A DNA stretch of 36,068 nt from Isochrysis galbana (lineage: Eukaryota; Haptophyta; Isochrysidales; Isochrysidaceae): contig JADDIW010000023.1 in assembly GCA_018136815.1 (NCBI GenBank), forward strand, positions 1 through 36,068, in the 5' to 3' direction. The first letter of the stretch is position 1, and each line of letters opens with the position of its first letter. The notes under the pieces are model-generated. The model was not told where the DNA came from. It was given only the letters and a program-made list of their open reading frames with translations, and searched no databases. The translations under genes and the position numbers were made by a program. This document shows positions 1-8,881 of the stretch, in pieces.

Positions 1-179
1 GGAGACTGGCGGGGCGGGGCCGCCCGCGCGAGGACGGGCGCCGCCGCGTGGCGTGCGCTCTCCGCTGCGATTTCCGCGCGGCGGCTCGCCAATCGAGGCA
101 GGGCCCCCGGGGAAACAAGACGGGTGGGGAGCAGGATTGGGGACCGGTGGATGAGCACTGCCCGCCGATGCCGCCGCAG
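1..179 (+). other. Probable intron or upstream part of the kinase-LOV gene
   Basis: The kinase reading frame is open through this stretch, but the translation has no kinase N-lobe features: no glycine-rich loop and no VAIK lysine. Kinase similarity begins just after a CCGCAG acceptor at 174-179. I read this as the end of an intron, with the N-lobe exons outside the window. Nothing else is recognised here. Confidence 0.5.
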
Positions 180-3100
180 GTGCTCCAGGAGATGGCGCGC
201 AAGCAGCATCCGTACATCGTGAGCCTGCATCAGTCGTTCCAGGACGACCTGCACCTCTACCTGGTGATGGACTTTGTGGGCGGCGGCGACCTCTTCGCGC
301 TGCTCGAGAAGCGCGGCCAGTTTCACGAGTCGTGGGCGCGCGTCTACGTCGGTGAGATCGCGCTGGCGCTGCAGCATCTCCACGAGGAGGGCATCCTGTA
401 CCGTGACCTCAAGCCGGAGAACGTGATGGTTGCGCTCGACGGCCACCTCAAGCTGACCGACTTTGGCTTCGCCAAGAAGCTCGACGAGAAGCTGATCACT
501 CGCGGCAGCTGTGCGCGCCGCCTCCGCGCGCCGCTGCTCCCGGCCTCGCCCATGCCCTACGCCCCGGCCCCGCTCGCGGGCGAACTCCACCCATTCGCGA
601 CCCCGCGCCCGCAGGCGTGGGTACTCCCGAGTACATGGCGCCCGAGCTGCTCACGCGGCAGGAGTACGGCGTTGGCGTGGACTGGTGGACGCTCGGCTGC
701 CTTCTCTTCGAGATGGTCACCGGCAACAGCCCCTTTGCCGACCGCGGCCTGCAGCAGCTCGTGCAAGATGTCACCACGACCGACCCATACATCCCGCGGC
801 GTATCTCGCCGGATTGCACGCAGCTGATCCGTGGGCTGATGAAGCGCGACGCCAGCCTCCGCCTCAACGGCCGCACGATGCGCGCCGAGCCCTTCTACCA
901 GGGCTTTGACTGGGACGCGCTCCTGCGCAAGGAGATCCCGGCACCCTTCTTGCCGACGGCGGGGGACGCCGAGGACGACCTCGCGCCGAACGCCGAGCAG
1001 TGCGCGCGCCTCCAGGTCGGCGCGCACGCGGTTGGCGCGCACGCGAAGCGCCCACCCCTCTGCAGCGGTCCGTGCGGGCGCAGTCGGCGGGCGCGCACGC
1101 TCCTCACGCGCCTCGTACCCGCCCTCCTGCCCGTAGTCCGAGTTTGGCGATGAGTGGTCGTCCGACACTGTTGACCCTGCCGCTGCCGTGTCGCAGCGGC
1201 AGGTGCCGGCCGACCTGAACGAGAGCACAGCCGTCACATCGCTGGCGCTCGAACTCACCGCCGACGGCACCATCTGGCGCATCTCGCCCAGACTCGTCCG
1301 CCTGCTTGGCTTCACGCACGTGCAGAGGCACACGCTCTTCGGCCACAACCTGCTCGAGGCGCCTGAGGAGTCACCGCCGTGCATTGCCGCGGAGACGCGG
1401 CAGAGTTTCATCGCCGCCTTCACCGACACGCTGCGCCGCGTGGGCGGGGCCGGCGGCCGCTCCCTCGAGCCGAGCGTGCGCCTGAATGACACGCCAATCC
1501 GCGTGCTTCGTCCTGGCGGCAAGCCGCCGCTCCACCTGATTTTCGCCTTCGAGGAGACGTCCAAGCTGACCGACCACAGCGTGGCGCTCGTGCCCACGCA
1601 TGAGGCGCATGCGGCCATTACTGTCACGTTTGTAGACGTGACCCTCGCCGAATCGGCCAAGCAACTGGTGCGCCGGCGGATCGAGCTCTCGTTCAATGAC
1701 AAGGCGGCCGATGGCGCCGTCGCCGAGCTCTTCTCGCCCTCCTTCGCCTTCAACGCAGCCGGCACGCAGCTGCCCGCCCGTGCCGACAGCGCGTCCAAGC
1801 AACCTATCCAACGCTACCTCGAGCGCCGCGAGCTGCTGGTCCGCGCCTTCCCAGACTTGCGGTACGATGTCATCGACCAGTCGTGCGTGGACGAGCGCGT
1901 CGTCACCTCGTGGACTTGGTCGGGCACACACTCTGGGCCGCTGCACTTTGAGGTCGACGGTGAGTTCGTCGACATCGCTCCTACTGGAAGGCGAGTGCAG
2001 ATGACTGGCGTGAGCGTCGACCTCTGCGCTGCCGGTGCCATCGTCGACCACGCCACATATTTCGACGCCGGCGCCATCCTCCGCCAGGTGCGCCTTAAGG
2101 ATGGCGGCTCGCCCGGGCTCGCAGACGCCCGTGCCTCGGACGACGTGGCACCTCCAACGATCTCGAGCAAGCTGATGCCGTTCCATCGGGCCACCAAGCA
2201 GCTGATGGACAAATTCTACCTGAACAAAGTGCTCGCGCTCCTGGCCACCTCGTGTAACGACCTCGGCTTCGCAATTTGCCGCAAGGGCCTGCCTCCTACA
2301 CCCGCAGACCGTGCTGCGTGCCAGCTCTCTGTGGCGATCAGCTCTGCCGGCTTCGCCCACGTTCTCGGCCTCGAGGGCGGCGATCATTCGGGGCTCGGCC
2401 TGAAGCTGCTTGACTACCTGCGCTCGATGGCCCTGACCTCCATCCAGTCCGATGCGACCGAGGCCGTCGAGGCGCTTCATGACGCGGCGATAGAGGGCCG
2501 GCCGCGCATGGAACTCGTGACGGTGTGCCGGGGCGACGCGCCTCAGACGCTGATCGTGAGCCTTGCGCCGTTTGCGCACGCCGGGCTGGAGCTTGTCGCT
2601 GTCGTTGTCATCGCCGCCAGCACCGACGGCCGGCGACGTTCCAGCTGCACCGCAAATATCACACGCGGCGACCAAGGCAAGGAGGCCGACACGGCCGCCA
2701 GCCACTTCGGCTGGCAGCACGAGTTGCTCGACAACCTCTCCTCCCAAGCCGGCGCCCACCTTGGCTTCGGGCACGAGGTCCTTGCAGCCGCGGTGAACGC
2801 GTTTGACACGGTGGGCTTCTCGCTCGGAGCGGGCAACGTGGCGGGAGTGCCTCTGACGTGGGTGTCTGAAGGCTTCGTGCGGCTGACCGGATACTCGCGC
2901 GCGAGCATCCTCAACAAGAGTTGCAAGCTACTGCAGACGGATGCGAGCGACCCACATGCCATTGTCCGCCTGCGTTCTTGCATCCAGAAGGGCTACGCGG
3001 ATCGCGTCACTCTGTACAACCAGACTCGCGACGGCGTCGGCTTTTGGAATTGCCTCTCGATGTACCCTAGCCTCTCGGACAATGGGCACGTCCTTAAGCA

Positions 3101-3365
3101 CTGCGTCGCCGTGCAAGTGCGCATGGACACCTCCGTTTACATGCGTCTCGTCGAGCTTCAGTGTGCAATCGCGCAGCTCTCAAACAAGCCCTCGGCCGAC
3201 CTCAATGGCACGGCTTCCCTCTTGCGTTCGCTCTCTGCACAATCAACGGTCAATCGCGAGCCGTCCTTCCTCGTACGCGCGAGAAGCTTTTTGAAGCATG
3301 CGCGCGCCCTTCCCAAGCGTCGCCACTCCTTCCATGTAGTGCACCCCAACCATGCATTTGAGTGA
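180..3365 (+). CDS. AGC-type protein kinase - PAS - SnoaL-like - LOV fusion protein (5' partial)
   Basis: Exons are 180-510, 615-1015 and 1137-3365; the introns of 104 and 121 bp are GT-AG and keep frame, giving 986 visible codons. Residues 1-244 are an AGC kinase lacking only its N-lobe: YRDLKPEN catalytic loop, DFGFAKK, activation segment GTPEYMAPE (the first join restores the residues before it), DWWTLG, and the AGC tail GFDWDALLRKEIPAPF. Exon 3 adds a PAS-like domain (about 281-420), a SnoaL/NTF2-like domain (about 423-566; RAFPDLRYDV, SWTWSGTHSG, ATYFDAG), a degenerate PAS/LOV-like domain (about 604-738) and a LOV domain (about 796-916). The LOV has NKSCKLLQ in place of GRNCRFLQ, so the photoadduct cysteine is kept (Cys840, codon 2922-2924), along with both flavin-contact asparagines (LYNQTRDG, FWN) and the strand glutamine (AVQV). 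By family knowledge this should be a blue-light-controlled Ser/Thr kinase. The fusion is inferred from splicing, and the kinase and LOV halves could still be separate genes. Confidence 0.8.
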
Positions 3366-4153
3366 AGGCGGGGAGGGAAGGGGGGGGGGGGGGGGCACGT
3401 CCAGACGCCGCCGAAGATGTCCGACGCGGCTGGGAAGCCTGCCCATAAGTTGTCCTCATGCTTGCCGATACACCGCCTCGTCCGCCGACCTCGGCCATCC
3501 AGGACCCCCTCCCCCTCTCTCCATTTCCACACGCCTAACCCCGCTTCAAGGCCTGACGACCGCGTCCGAGACGTACGCGTATCGCGTGCGAAAGCCACAC
3601 GGGCGATGAACTCGGGCGATGTTGAAAGACCAGGAGGACCTGCTTGTCCACGCATCCATCACGCCATGCTCTGGCCTTTTTAGTTGACACAACGCTCCCG
3701 TCTTGTGTCTTTTTCGATATGGCGTGTGTGGCCATGAAGAGACCAGAGGGAAAGTTGCGCGTTGATTGACCAAAGGGCATCGATTTGTGTTGCCCTAGCC
3801 CATGAAAGTCCCTCTCTTCATTCTTCCTTCTTCTAATGCTTCTTTGCCATGTTTCGAGCTTGCGACACACACTTGCCCTCGCCCATGAAAGTCCCTCTCT
3901 TCATTCTTCCTTCTTCTAATGCTTCTTTGCCATGTTTCGATCGAGCTTGCGACACACACCGCTTCCAAAGTGGTTCATGTTGCTACTGCCCATTGAAAAT
4001 AAAACTCAACACCAGCCCCCCTGTCGCATTCGCGATGTCTCAGAATAAGTGTTGCGGGTAAAGGGGGGGCCTTGTACGCTTCCTCCTCGTATGTTCCGTT
4101 TTTAGGTTTTCCCGCGCGACCCCCTCTCCGTCGCCGCGCCCCGGTTCCCTTCT
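3366..4153. other. Intergenic region downstream of the kinase-LOV gene
   Basis: No convincing gene. It starts with the 3' flank of the kinase-LOV gene, including a poly-G run near 3380-3397, and holds the tandem duplication at 3790-3959. At 4022-4044 is a 23-bp sequence that recurs exactly at 27881-27903. Short open frames on both strands are not conserved with anything I recognise. Confidence 0.5.
3790..3959. repeat. Tandem duplication, units of 83 and 87 bp
   Basis: Unit 1 is 3790-3872 and unit 2 is 3873-3959. They differ by one substitution near the start and a 4-bp TCGA insertion that duplicates the adjoining TCGA in unit 2. Each unit starts TTGCCCT and ends GCGACACACAC. The near identity indicates a recent event. 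Confidence 0.95.
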
Positions 4154-4450
4154 CGGTTGCGCAAACCCGTAGTCTTAAAGACTACCGGGTTGTCTTCGGG
4201 GGGGGGGGGAAGACAACGGAAAATGTCTGCCTCCTTTGCCGCCTTCTGAGCAACGGTCGAAGCCTCGCCGATCTTCCCCAAGGTTCGCTCCCTCCCCCCG
4301 AGGGTCTCCCCTGTCATCTCCCCGCTTGGGGTGCCCAGGTTTGCCCTGACAACCCACTAAACAGGGCGCACAAGTCATAGGGTCAGGGGGGCTCGGCGCC
4401 CCCCATTGCGCGTCGGCGAGATCCGATCGTCGGGGCAGTCCGTCCGAGGG
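4154..4450 (+). repeat. Left inverted-repeat arm
   Basis: Reverse complement of 5294-5594. It begins CGGTTGCGCAAACCCGTAG and ends at CCGTCCGAGGG. The largest difference from the other arm is a small indel near 4342, beside CCCAGG; the poly-G run also differs in length. Confidence 0.95.
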
Positions 4451-4815
4451 CCTAGTTTCTAGGACTAGGACGGAATTTTTGTCCGCAGGGCGAGAGGGGC
4501 CTCTGCCATAAGGCATGCCCAATGGAGAGGTGGCTGCTGATGCCTGACGTTTGTGGGAAGCTGCCAGCAGCCTGCTGCTCCCCATGGGGGAGTCCAACAT
4601 GGCTGCCATGAGTGTTGTGGCCGGGGCCACGGGCCGTGCGGCGCGACCGGAGTAATTAGACCGGAGTCGCACACACCTGCTCGGCCTCTGTGTGCGGACG
4701 CGGCCGCTTCATCAGCGGCTGCTCCATGGGCACTGGGGGGGCGCCCTCGGTGGGGGGCCCGAAGGAGAGGGGAGCCGCGTCGGCGCGCTCCATCGCGTCT
4801 AAGTATAAACTTAGT
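4451..4815 (-). pseudogene. LINE ORF1 (gag-like) 5' fragment with leader
   Basis: On the minus strand an ATG at 4793-4791 opens with MERADAAPLS, matching the starts MERAPTAPLS at 5986 and MERAGVTPLS at 27483. The bases just upstream (TTAGACGCGATGGAGCGC) are shared with the 27483 copy, so this is a common 5' leader plus ORF1 start. The frame stops after about 45 codons. Further similarity to the 27483 copy (GCACGGCCCGTGGC, CTCCCCCATGGG) continues downstream in shifted frames. This is a decayed, truncated fragment. Confidence 0.65.
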
Positions 4816-4824
4816 TGAGCGCAA

Positions 4825-5289
4825 CTAGCTGAAGACAAAAAGGGACCTATGCGAATGGTGTATCGCCGGAGGTTTGTGAAGACGATTGTGCCATATTGGG
4901 GAGCCCTGTGCCCCTTCCCGCGTGTTAGTCTCCCTAAGGAAATTTATCTTTCTGAAGTTTTCGAGTGCTAGTTTCCAAAAGGTCGGGAGGGTGTTGTTGC
5001 CCCGAATACTAGCCGTGAGGCTTTTCGCGTCGACTTTCGAGAATACCGCTGCTCTGCCCAACGGGGTGCGGCTGAACCATTGATCCAATACCGTTTTCCA
5101 TTCTGCCTGTGACGGGTTTAGATACCTGACAATCCATATCGCTTGGAGCGCTCGCGTGTGTTCAATCATAGGGAGTAGTCCGACCCCCAGAAGGGGCCCG
5201 TCCTCGTTCGCCCCCACTCTCGGGTAAGTCGGGCAAGTTATCCATCTTCTGCTGTCTTGCGAGAAGCCTAGCTCGTCGGCCTGTGCCAT
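4825..5289 (-). pseudogene. Non-LTR retrotransposon reverse-transcriptase C-terminal fragment
   Basis: An open frame of 154 codons. It contains a pattern typical of the region after the RT palm in LINE ORF2 proteins: RALQAIWIVRYLNPSQAEWK, then LPTFWKLALENFRKINF, then GSPIWHNRLHKPP. No RT catalytic (YxDD) or endonuclease motif is present, so it is a fragment. The frame ends in DNA shared with the ORF1 region of the neighbouring LINE (4818-4843 equals 6603-6628), which suggests a recombination junction. The start at 5289 is simply the first ATG and is not claimed as a real start. Confidence 0.65.
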
Positions 5290-5293
5290 TGCT

Positions 5294-5594
5294 CCCTCGG
5301 ACGGACTGCCCCGACGATCGGATCTCGCCGACGCGCAATGGCGGGCGCCGAGCCTCCCTGACCCTATGACTTGTGCGCCCTGTTTAGTGGGTTGTCAGGG
5401 CAAGCACCTGGGCACCCCAAGCGGGGAGATGACAGGGGAGACCCTCGGGGGGAGGGAGCGAACCTTGGGGAAGATCGGCGAGGCTTCGACCATTGCTCAG
5501 AAGGCGGCAAAGGAGGCAGACATTTTCCGTTGTCTCCCCCCCCCCCCCCCGAAGACAACCCGGTAGTCTTTAAGACTACGGGTTTGCGCAACCG
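5294..5594 (-). repeat. Right inverted-repeat arm
   Basis: Reverse complement of 4154-4450, ending in GGGTTTGCGCAACCG. A poly-C run near 5537-5550 faces the poly-G run near 4200 in the left arm. Confidence 0.95.
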
Positions 5595-5944
5595 CTTGCG
5601 GGTTCCAGTGCTCAGCACGCGCTCGACCCGGTTTCTCATACATCCGTGGGTGAGAACTCGTGAGTCGGCACGTTGCGCTGGATGAGAAGCGGCTTGCTCA
5701 GCCCGTTTCCGTGTTCGCTCGTTTCTAGACGACTACGTTCCTTAAATTCATTGTTGACAGGCTTAATGTCGGTGCTCAGCATGCTCATACCCTGCCCCCC
5801 CACCCATTGTTTGCTGGTAGAAGTGCATATTTCAAGGTTTAGAGCATCTGATAGAAAACTGTGCTGGATGAGGAGCTCTAGCCTCTAGCTTGAATGAATG
5901 AGCAGGATGAACAAGGCTACAGAGTCCCAATGAGTAGGGGTACA
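5595..5944. other. Spacer between the composite element and the LINE
   Basis: About 350 bp, less GC-rich than the genes. I see no gene, RNA or repeat of note apart from the start of the LINE target-site duplication at its right edge. Confidence 0.5.
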
Positions 5945-5960
5945 TACCTTAGCGCACACA
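5945..5960 (+). repeat. LINE target-site duplication, left copy
   Basis: TACCTTAGCGCACACA, identical to 8698-8713. Direct repeats of this length flanking an element are typical of target-primed reverse transcription. Confidence 0.85.
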
Positions 5961-5985
5961 TAAAACTATTGTTATAGTTTTAGCG

Positions 5986-6828
5986 ATGGAGCGCGCGCCG
6001 ACCGCTCCCCTCTCCCAGCCCCCCGCCGCCACGACGCCCCAACGGGGCCGCCCCAAACCGCCGGAGCCGAAGCGCTCGCAGGCCTCTGCCCCACCAGACA
6101 CCGACGTCGACATGGCTCCGCCACCCTCGCCTCCACACCAGCCCCAGAAGCAGGGAACAGGCCGTGCCCTGTTCCCTGCAGAGCAACAGAGCCAGCAACG
6201 GGCTCAGCCGCCCGGCTCCACCGTCTCGCCACCCAATCAAGGACTCCCCATGGTGGGTGGCAGCATTGCTGCCACCCCCATGGTGGTAACTCCTACCAGC
6301 AGTGCACCCCTCGGGGGCGGGCACTTGACACAACAATCAATCCTTGGAGCCTTTGCTCCCACCAACCAACCAACAACCCATGCGCCCAAGTCGTATGCAG
6401 AAGCCACGCATGGGAGCAAACTGAAGGAGCCAGCCCAACAAGCTCTGAAGCAGCCAGCCCAACAACAACCGCAACAGCTGTCGCGCAAGCGGGCCGACCC
6501 ACAGTCGGACCCCAAAGGGACTCCTACCAACACCACCCAACTCGCTCCCCCTCCAATGGATGAAGAAGAGGAACCCGAAGACACACCCTTTTTCATTCAG
6601 CTAGCGCAACTAGCTGAAGACAAAAAGGACATTAAAAGTGAGGATGTAGCCACGTTCATGAAGTTTCTTCTCTCTAGGCTAGAGGGCCTAGATGCCACGC
6701 CAGACGGGATGGACAAGGGCCCAAAGGGCCCATGGATTTTCTACGTCGATGACGATGCTCACGACCAATTCAAGGCCGCTTATGGCGACAAACTTCAAAC
6801 GGTACTCTCGGGAGTCCCGCACGCATGA
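5986..6828 (+). pseudogene. LINE ORF1, gag-like N-terminal part
   Basis: 280 codons from an ATG whose first residues, MERAPTAPLS, are shared with two other copies in the window. Residues 1-200 are rich in Pro, Gln, Ala and Ser, as in intrinsically disordered LINE ORF1 N-termini. An acidic stretch (MDEEEEPEDTP) and a helical segment (LAQLAEDKKDIKSEDVATFM) follow. I see no CCHC knuckle. The frame is lost near 6815-6828 and continues one frame over as HEFGVTYGTIADSAPRKSS, so the protein is broken. Confidence 0.65.
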
Positions 6829-7860
6829 GTTTGGAGTCACCTATGGCACGATAGCCGACTCAGCACCCCGCAAATCTAGCGCTATCAGGTCCTCTCTCAA
6901 AGAGGTCGCCACCTACATCGTGTTTCGCATTTTCGACCCGATTAAGGCATACAAAACTAAAACTCGGCATTTGGCTAGTGCATTGGAGCGTGAAGGCTTC
7001 CATGTCCTTAGGGGCAATCAACAGCGAGTCAAGACCACGCTCGAAGGGATCACTAAAGTAGAAGCCGGTAAACGTCCAATTTGGCACTTCTACGTATACA
7101 CAGACACCACCGCCCTGGGCCATCGCTTTCCCCGGACCTTCCACGTGACCCTCGATGACGGGGAAAACTTCAATTTGGACTACGCGGTACACCACAGACG
7201 AATGTGCGGCATTCTTGCCGGACGGAGAAAGATGGATACGCCATAGAGGTAATTACGTATCGGTAGGCCCCTTTCTCAAGTCGTGGGAGAAGATATCCGA
7301 ATGGTCTAGAGCAAGGCTTCTAGAAGCCACCTCTAACTATATGGACCTTCTTAGAAAGCATGCGACATCCCCACCCCCCGCTCCGGAGGAGCACGAACTA
7401 GCCCCGCAAGAAGATCCAGACGCACACGATCTAGGAGACCTTCTTGTGGACAAAGATCATAATTACTATTTGAACCGGAAGGGCGACTACCACGAAGTTA
7501 TGCTCAATGTAATGGGAGAACCCCATATCTACAAACGGATCAGCCCGCAGCTACTACCCAACGAGCTATACACTCCGCTGAAGTGGGGACGAGCGTACGA
7601 CGGGCCAGCGGATACGGCGTATCCGATACCTCAGGAATACACACTCAAAGGCACGCATAAAACGCTAGAAGAGATAAACGTCAAGGCCTTGACTAAAGCG
7701 TTCCTCGCGATGAGGAAAACGAAGGCACAAAAATCCACACTAAGATGGGAAAAGAAGTTACCTGTCCTCTCGGGGAAGTGGAAACAAGTATCGCAACTAT
7801 ACAAGTATAACTTTCTGACACCAAGGGCCAAGGGACTCCTATATGCACTTCAAACACGTT
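6829..7860 (+). pseudogene. LINE ORF1 remainder and ORF2 C-terminal part, frameshifted
   Basis: The reading runs in one frame to about 7190 (YIVFRIFDPIKAYKTKTRHL, GKRPIWHFYVYTD, DDGENFNLDYA). It then shifts to the frame holding DECAAFLPDGERWIRHRGNY and VSVGPFLKSWEKISEW. Further on, GDYHEVMLNVMGEPHIYKRI and QYTLKGTHKTLEE-like text, with WKQVSQLYKYNF near the end, lead into the zinc-finger region. This last part has its counterpart at 29278-29991 (WKHAAKLYTHPLL). Where ORF1 ends and ORF2 begins cannot be placed, because the catalytic domains between them are gone. Confidence 0.55.
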
Positions 7861-8397
7861 TTACACAGGAGAATAGCTACGGCGAATCGTTTTGCTGACG
7901 ATCCAACATGTCGCTTTTGCGGCATAGCTCCCGAGAGTTCCACGCATTTAGCCTCCTGTATCGCGACGGAGCCCGTTTTCGAATTCATAGAGGGACTTTT
8001 AGGGATTAACCTTAGGCCGGGATCTGAAGTAGCCCAGCGTCTTTTCTGCTATCAAGTGGATAGACCGCATCCCTCCTCGGGATACTTAGGTATCCTGGCA
8101 TGGAGGTATATCCTATCGGACTTCTATAACGTACAATACGGTAACGCGGACGGGAGGTCCGCTAAGTCGATCTTAAGAGCGATCCTTGCGAGATACCACC
8201 TACTAGTAACGGCGAAAGTCGGATTCTTTCAGCGACTAAAGAAACAACGAGAAAATATGGGGCTACACGCCCCGAGCAACAAACATATTAAGAAAATGAT
8301 AAGCCCTCTCTACACGGTGGACAAAGACTTCAACCTAGAAATATCGGAAGACCTCCGGCAGGCGGCGGGAGGTCTGGATATGCGCAACATCGCCTAG
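7843..8397 (+). pseudogene. LINE ORF2 C-terminal zinc-finger region
   Basis: 184 codons in a third frame after a shift near 7840. It holds HFKHVLHRRIATANRF and then CRFCGIAPESSTHLASC (CX2CX8HX3C), followed by AWRYILSDFYNVQYGN. The intact-looking fragment at 29278-29991 has HFKHVTHRRLGTRNRF, the same-spaced CRLCGKYRENSTHLARC, and AWRYIISDFYKVEFEN. The motif fits the zinc-binding tail known downstream of RT in LINE ORF2 proteins. The stop at 8397 is probably the native end. Confidence 0.7.
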
Positions 8398-8697
8398 AGT
8401 AGTTTAACCTCTCTTAATAGAGACCCCAACGGACAGCAAGAGGGACGCTAGGAGATATAAGAGAAGGAAATTCAAGCCGAGCCGGAGCAAAGGAGAAGCC
8501 ATAGTCTCCCGCCCCCTTCTCTCCAACCCCTGGCCGAAGCAGCGCGCGCGGTCTCCCCGGAACCAGCTTCTCCGCTAAAGAGGGAACTGGGGAAGGGGAA
8601 GGGGGTTGTTAGGGGTTAAGGGTGGGCGGTAGGGAGGTCCACAAGCACACTGCCTCATGTCGCACATGTAGCGGAGATTTTTAAGAAGATTTTTTTT

Positions 8698-8713
8698 TAC
8701 CTTAGCGCACACA
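8698..8713 (+). repeat. LINE target-site duplication, right copy
   Basis: Identical to 5945-5960, directly after the T-rich 3' end of the LINE. Confidence 0.85.
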
Positions 8714-8761
8714 CCGCCTAGCCGCCTAGTGCGCTCTTTTCCTAAGTCTTTGTCTATCTCG

Positions 8762-8881
8762 CTAAACTGAACCTTTCCTTCCTTGCCATCAGGTTAAGGC
8801 AGGAACAAGCTTGCTGAGTGTTTTTCCGTCTCTAAACTGAACAATTCTTTCCGTGCCATCAGGTTAAGGCAGGATCAAGCT
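8762..8881. repeat. Tandem duplication at the 3' end of the TPR gene
   Basis: Two copies of about 50 bp, 8762-8811 and 8832-8881, about 70 bp apart. The second includes the last codons and stop of the minus-strand TPR gene (ELDPALT-stop). The first repeats the same text with one change visible in the codons (LVPALT-stop). Confidence 0.85.

Larger units (their letters stand above)
4154..5594. mobile_element. Inverted-repeat composite element carrying LINE fragments
   Basis: Two inverted arms, 4154-4450 and 5294-5594, differ by only a few substitutions and small indels. They enclose 843 bp. The enclosed DNA holds two retrotransposon-derived pieces on the minus strand: a reverse-transcriptase C-terminal region (5289 down to 4825) and a gag-like 5' end with its leader (about 4815 down to 4451). 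That order is the reverse of a normal LINE, so the interior is rearranged. Each arm has hairpin-forming ends: GTAGTCTT and AAGACTAC around one A, then GTTGTCTTC and GAAGACAAC around a poly-G run. I found no clear target-site duplication, so foldback transposon, inverted segmental duplication and nested LINEs all remain possible. Confidence 0.7.
5961..8697 (+). mobile_element. Internally deleted, decayed LINE (non-LTR retrotransposon)
   Basis: A 2,737-bp insertion bounded by a perfect 16-bp direct repeat. It contains a short 5' leader, a gag-like ORF1 from 5986, and the C-terminal end of ORF2 with a CX2CX8HX3C zinc-knuckle-like motif, ending at 8397. About 300 bp of 3' untranslated sequence follows, finishing in a T-rich tail (AAGATTTTTTTTTACC). 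The endonuclease and reverse-transcriptase domains are missing, so the copy was non-autonomous. Several frameshifts show it no longer codes. The run at the 3' end is poly-T rather than the usual poly-A. Confidence 0.8.

Noticed and set aside
557-1798. 413-codon minus-strand frame opposite the kinase-LOV gene
   Set aside because: It is antisense to well-supported kinase and PAS exons and has no domain. High GC leaves long antisense frames open.
1371-2774. 467-codon minus-strand frame opposite the SnoaL region
   Set aside because: Same reason: the plus strand carries recognisable PAS and SnoaL sequence and the minus strand does not.
3790-3959. CRISPR-like repeat array
   Set aside because: Only two adjacent units without spacers, in a eukaryotic setting. 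It is a tandem duplication.
6800-6840. Programmed ribosomal frameshift between the LINE frames
   Set aside because: There are at least three shifts at unrelated places and no slippery heptamer was seen, so decay is the simpler explanation.
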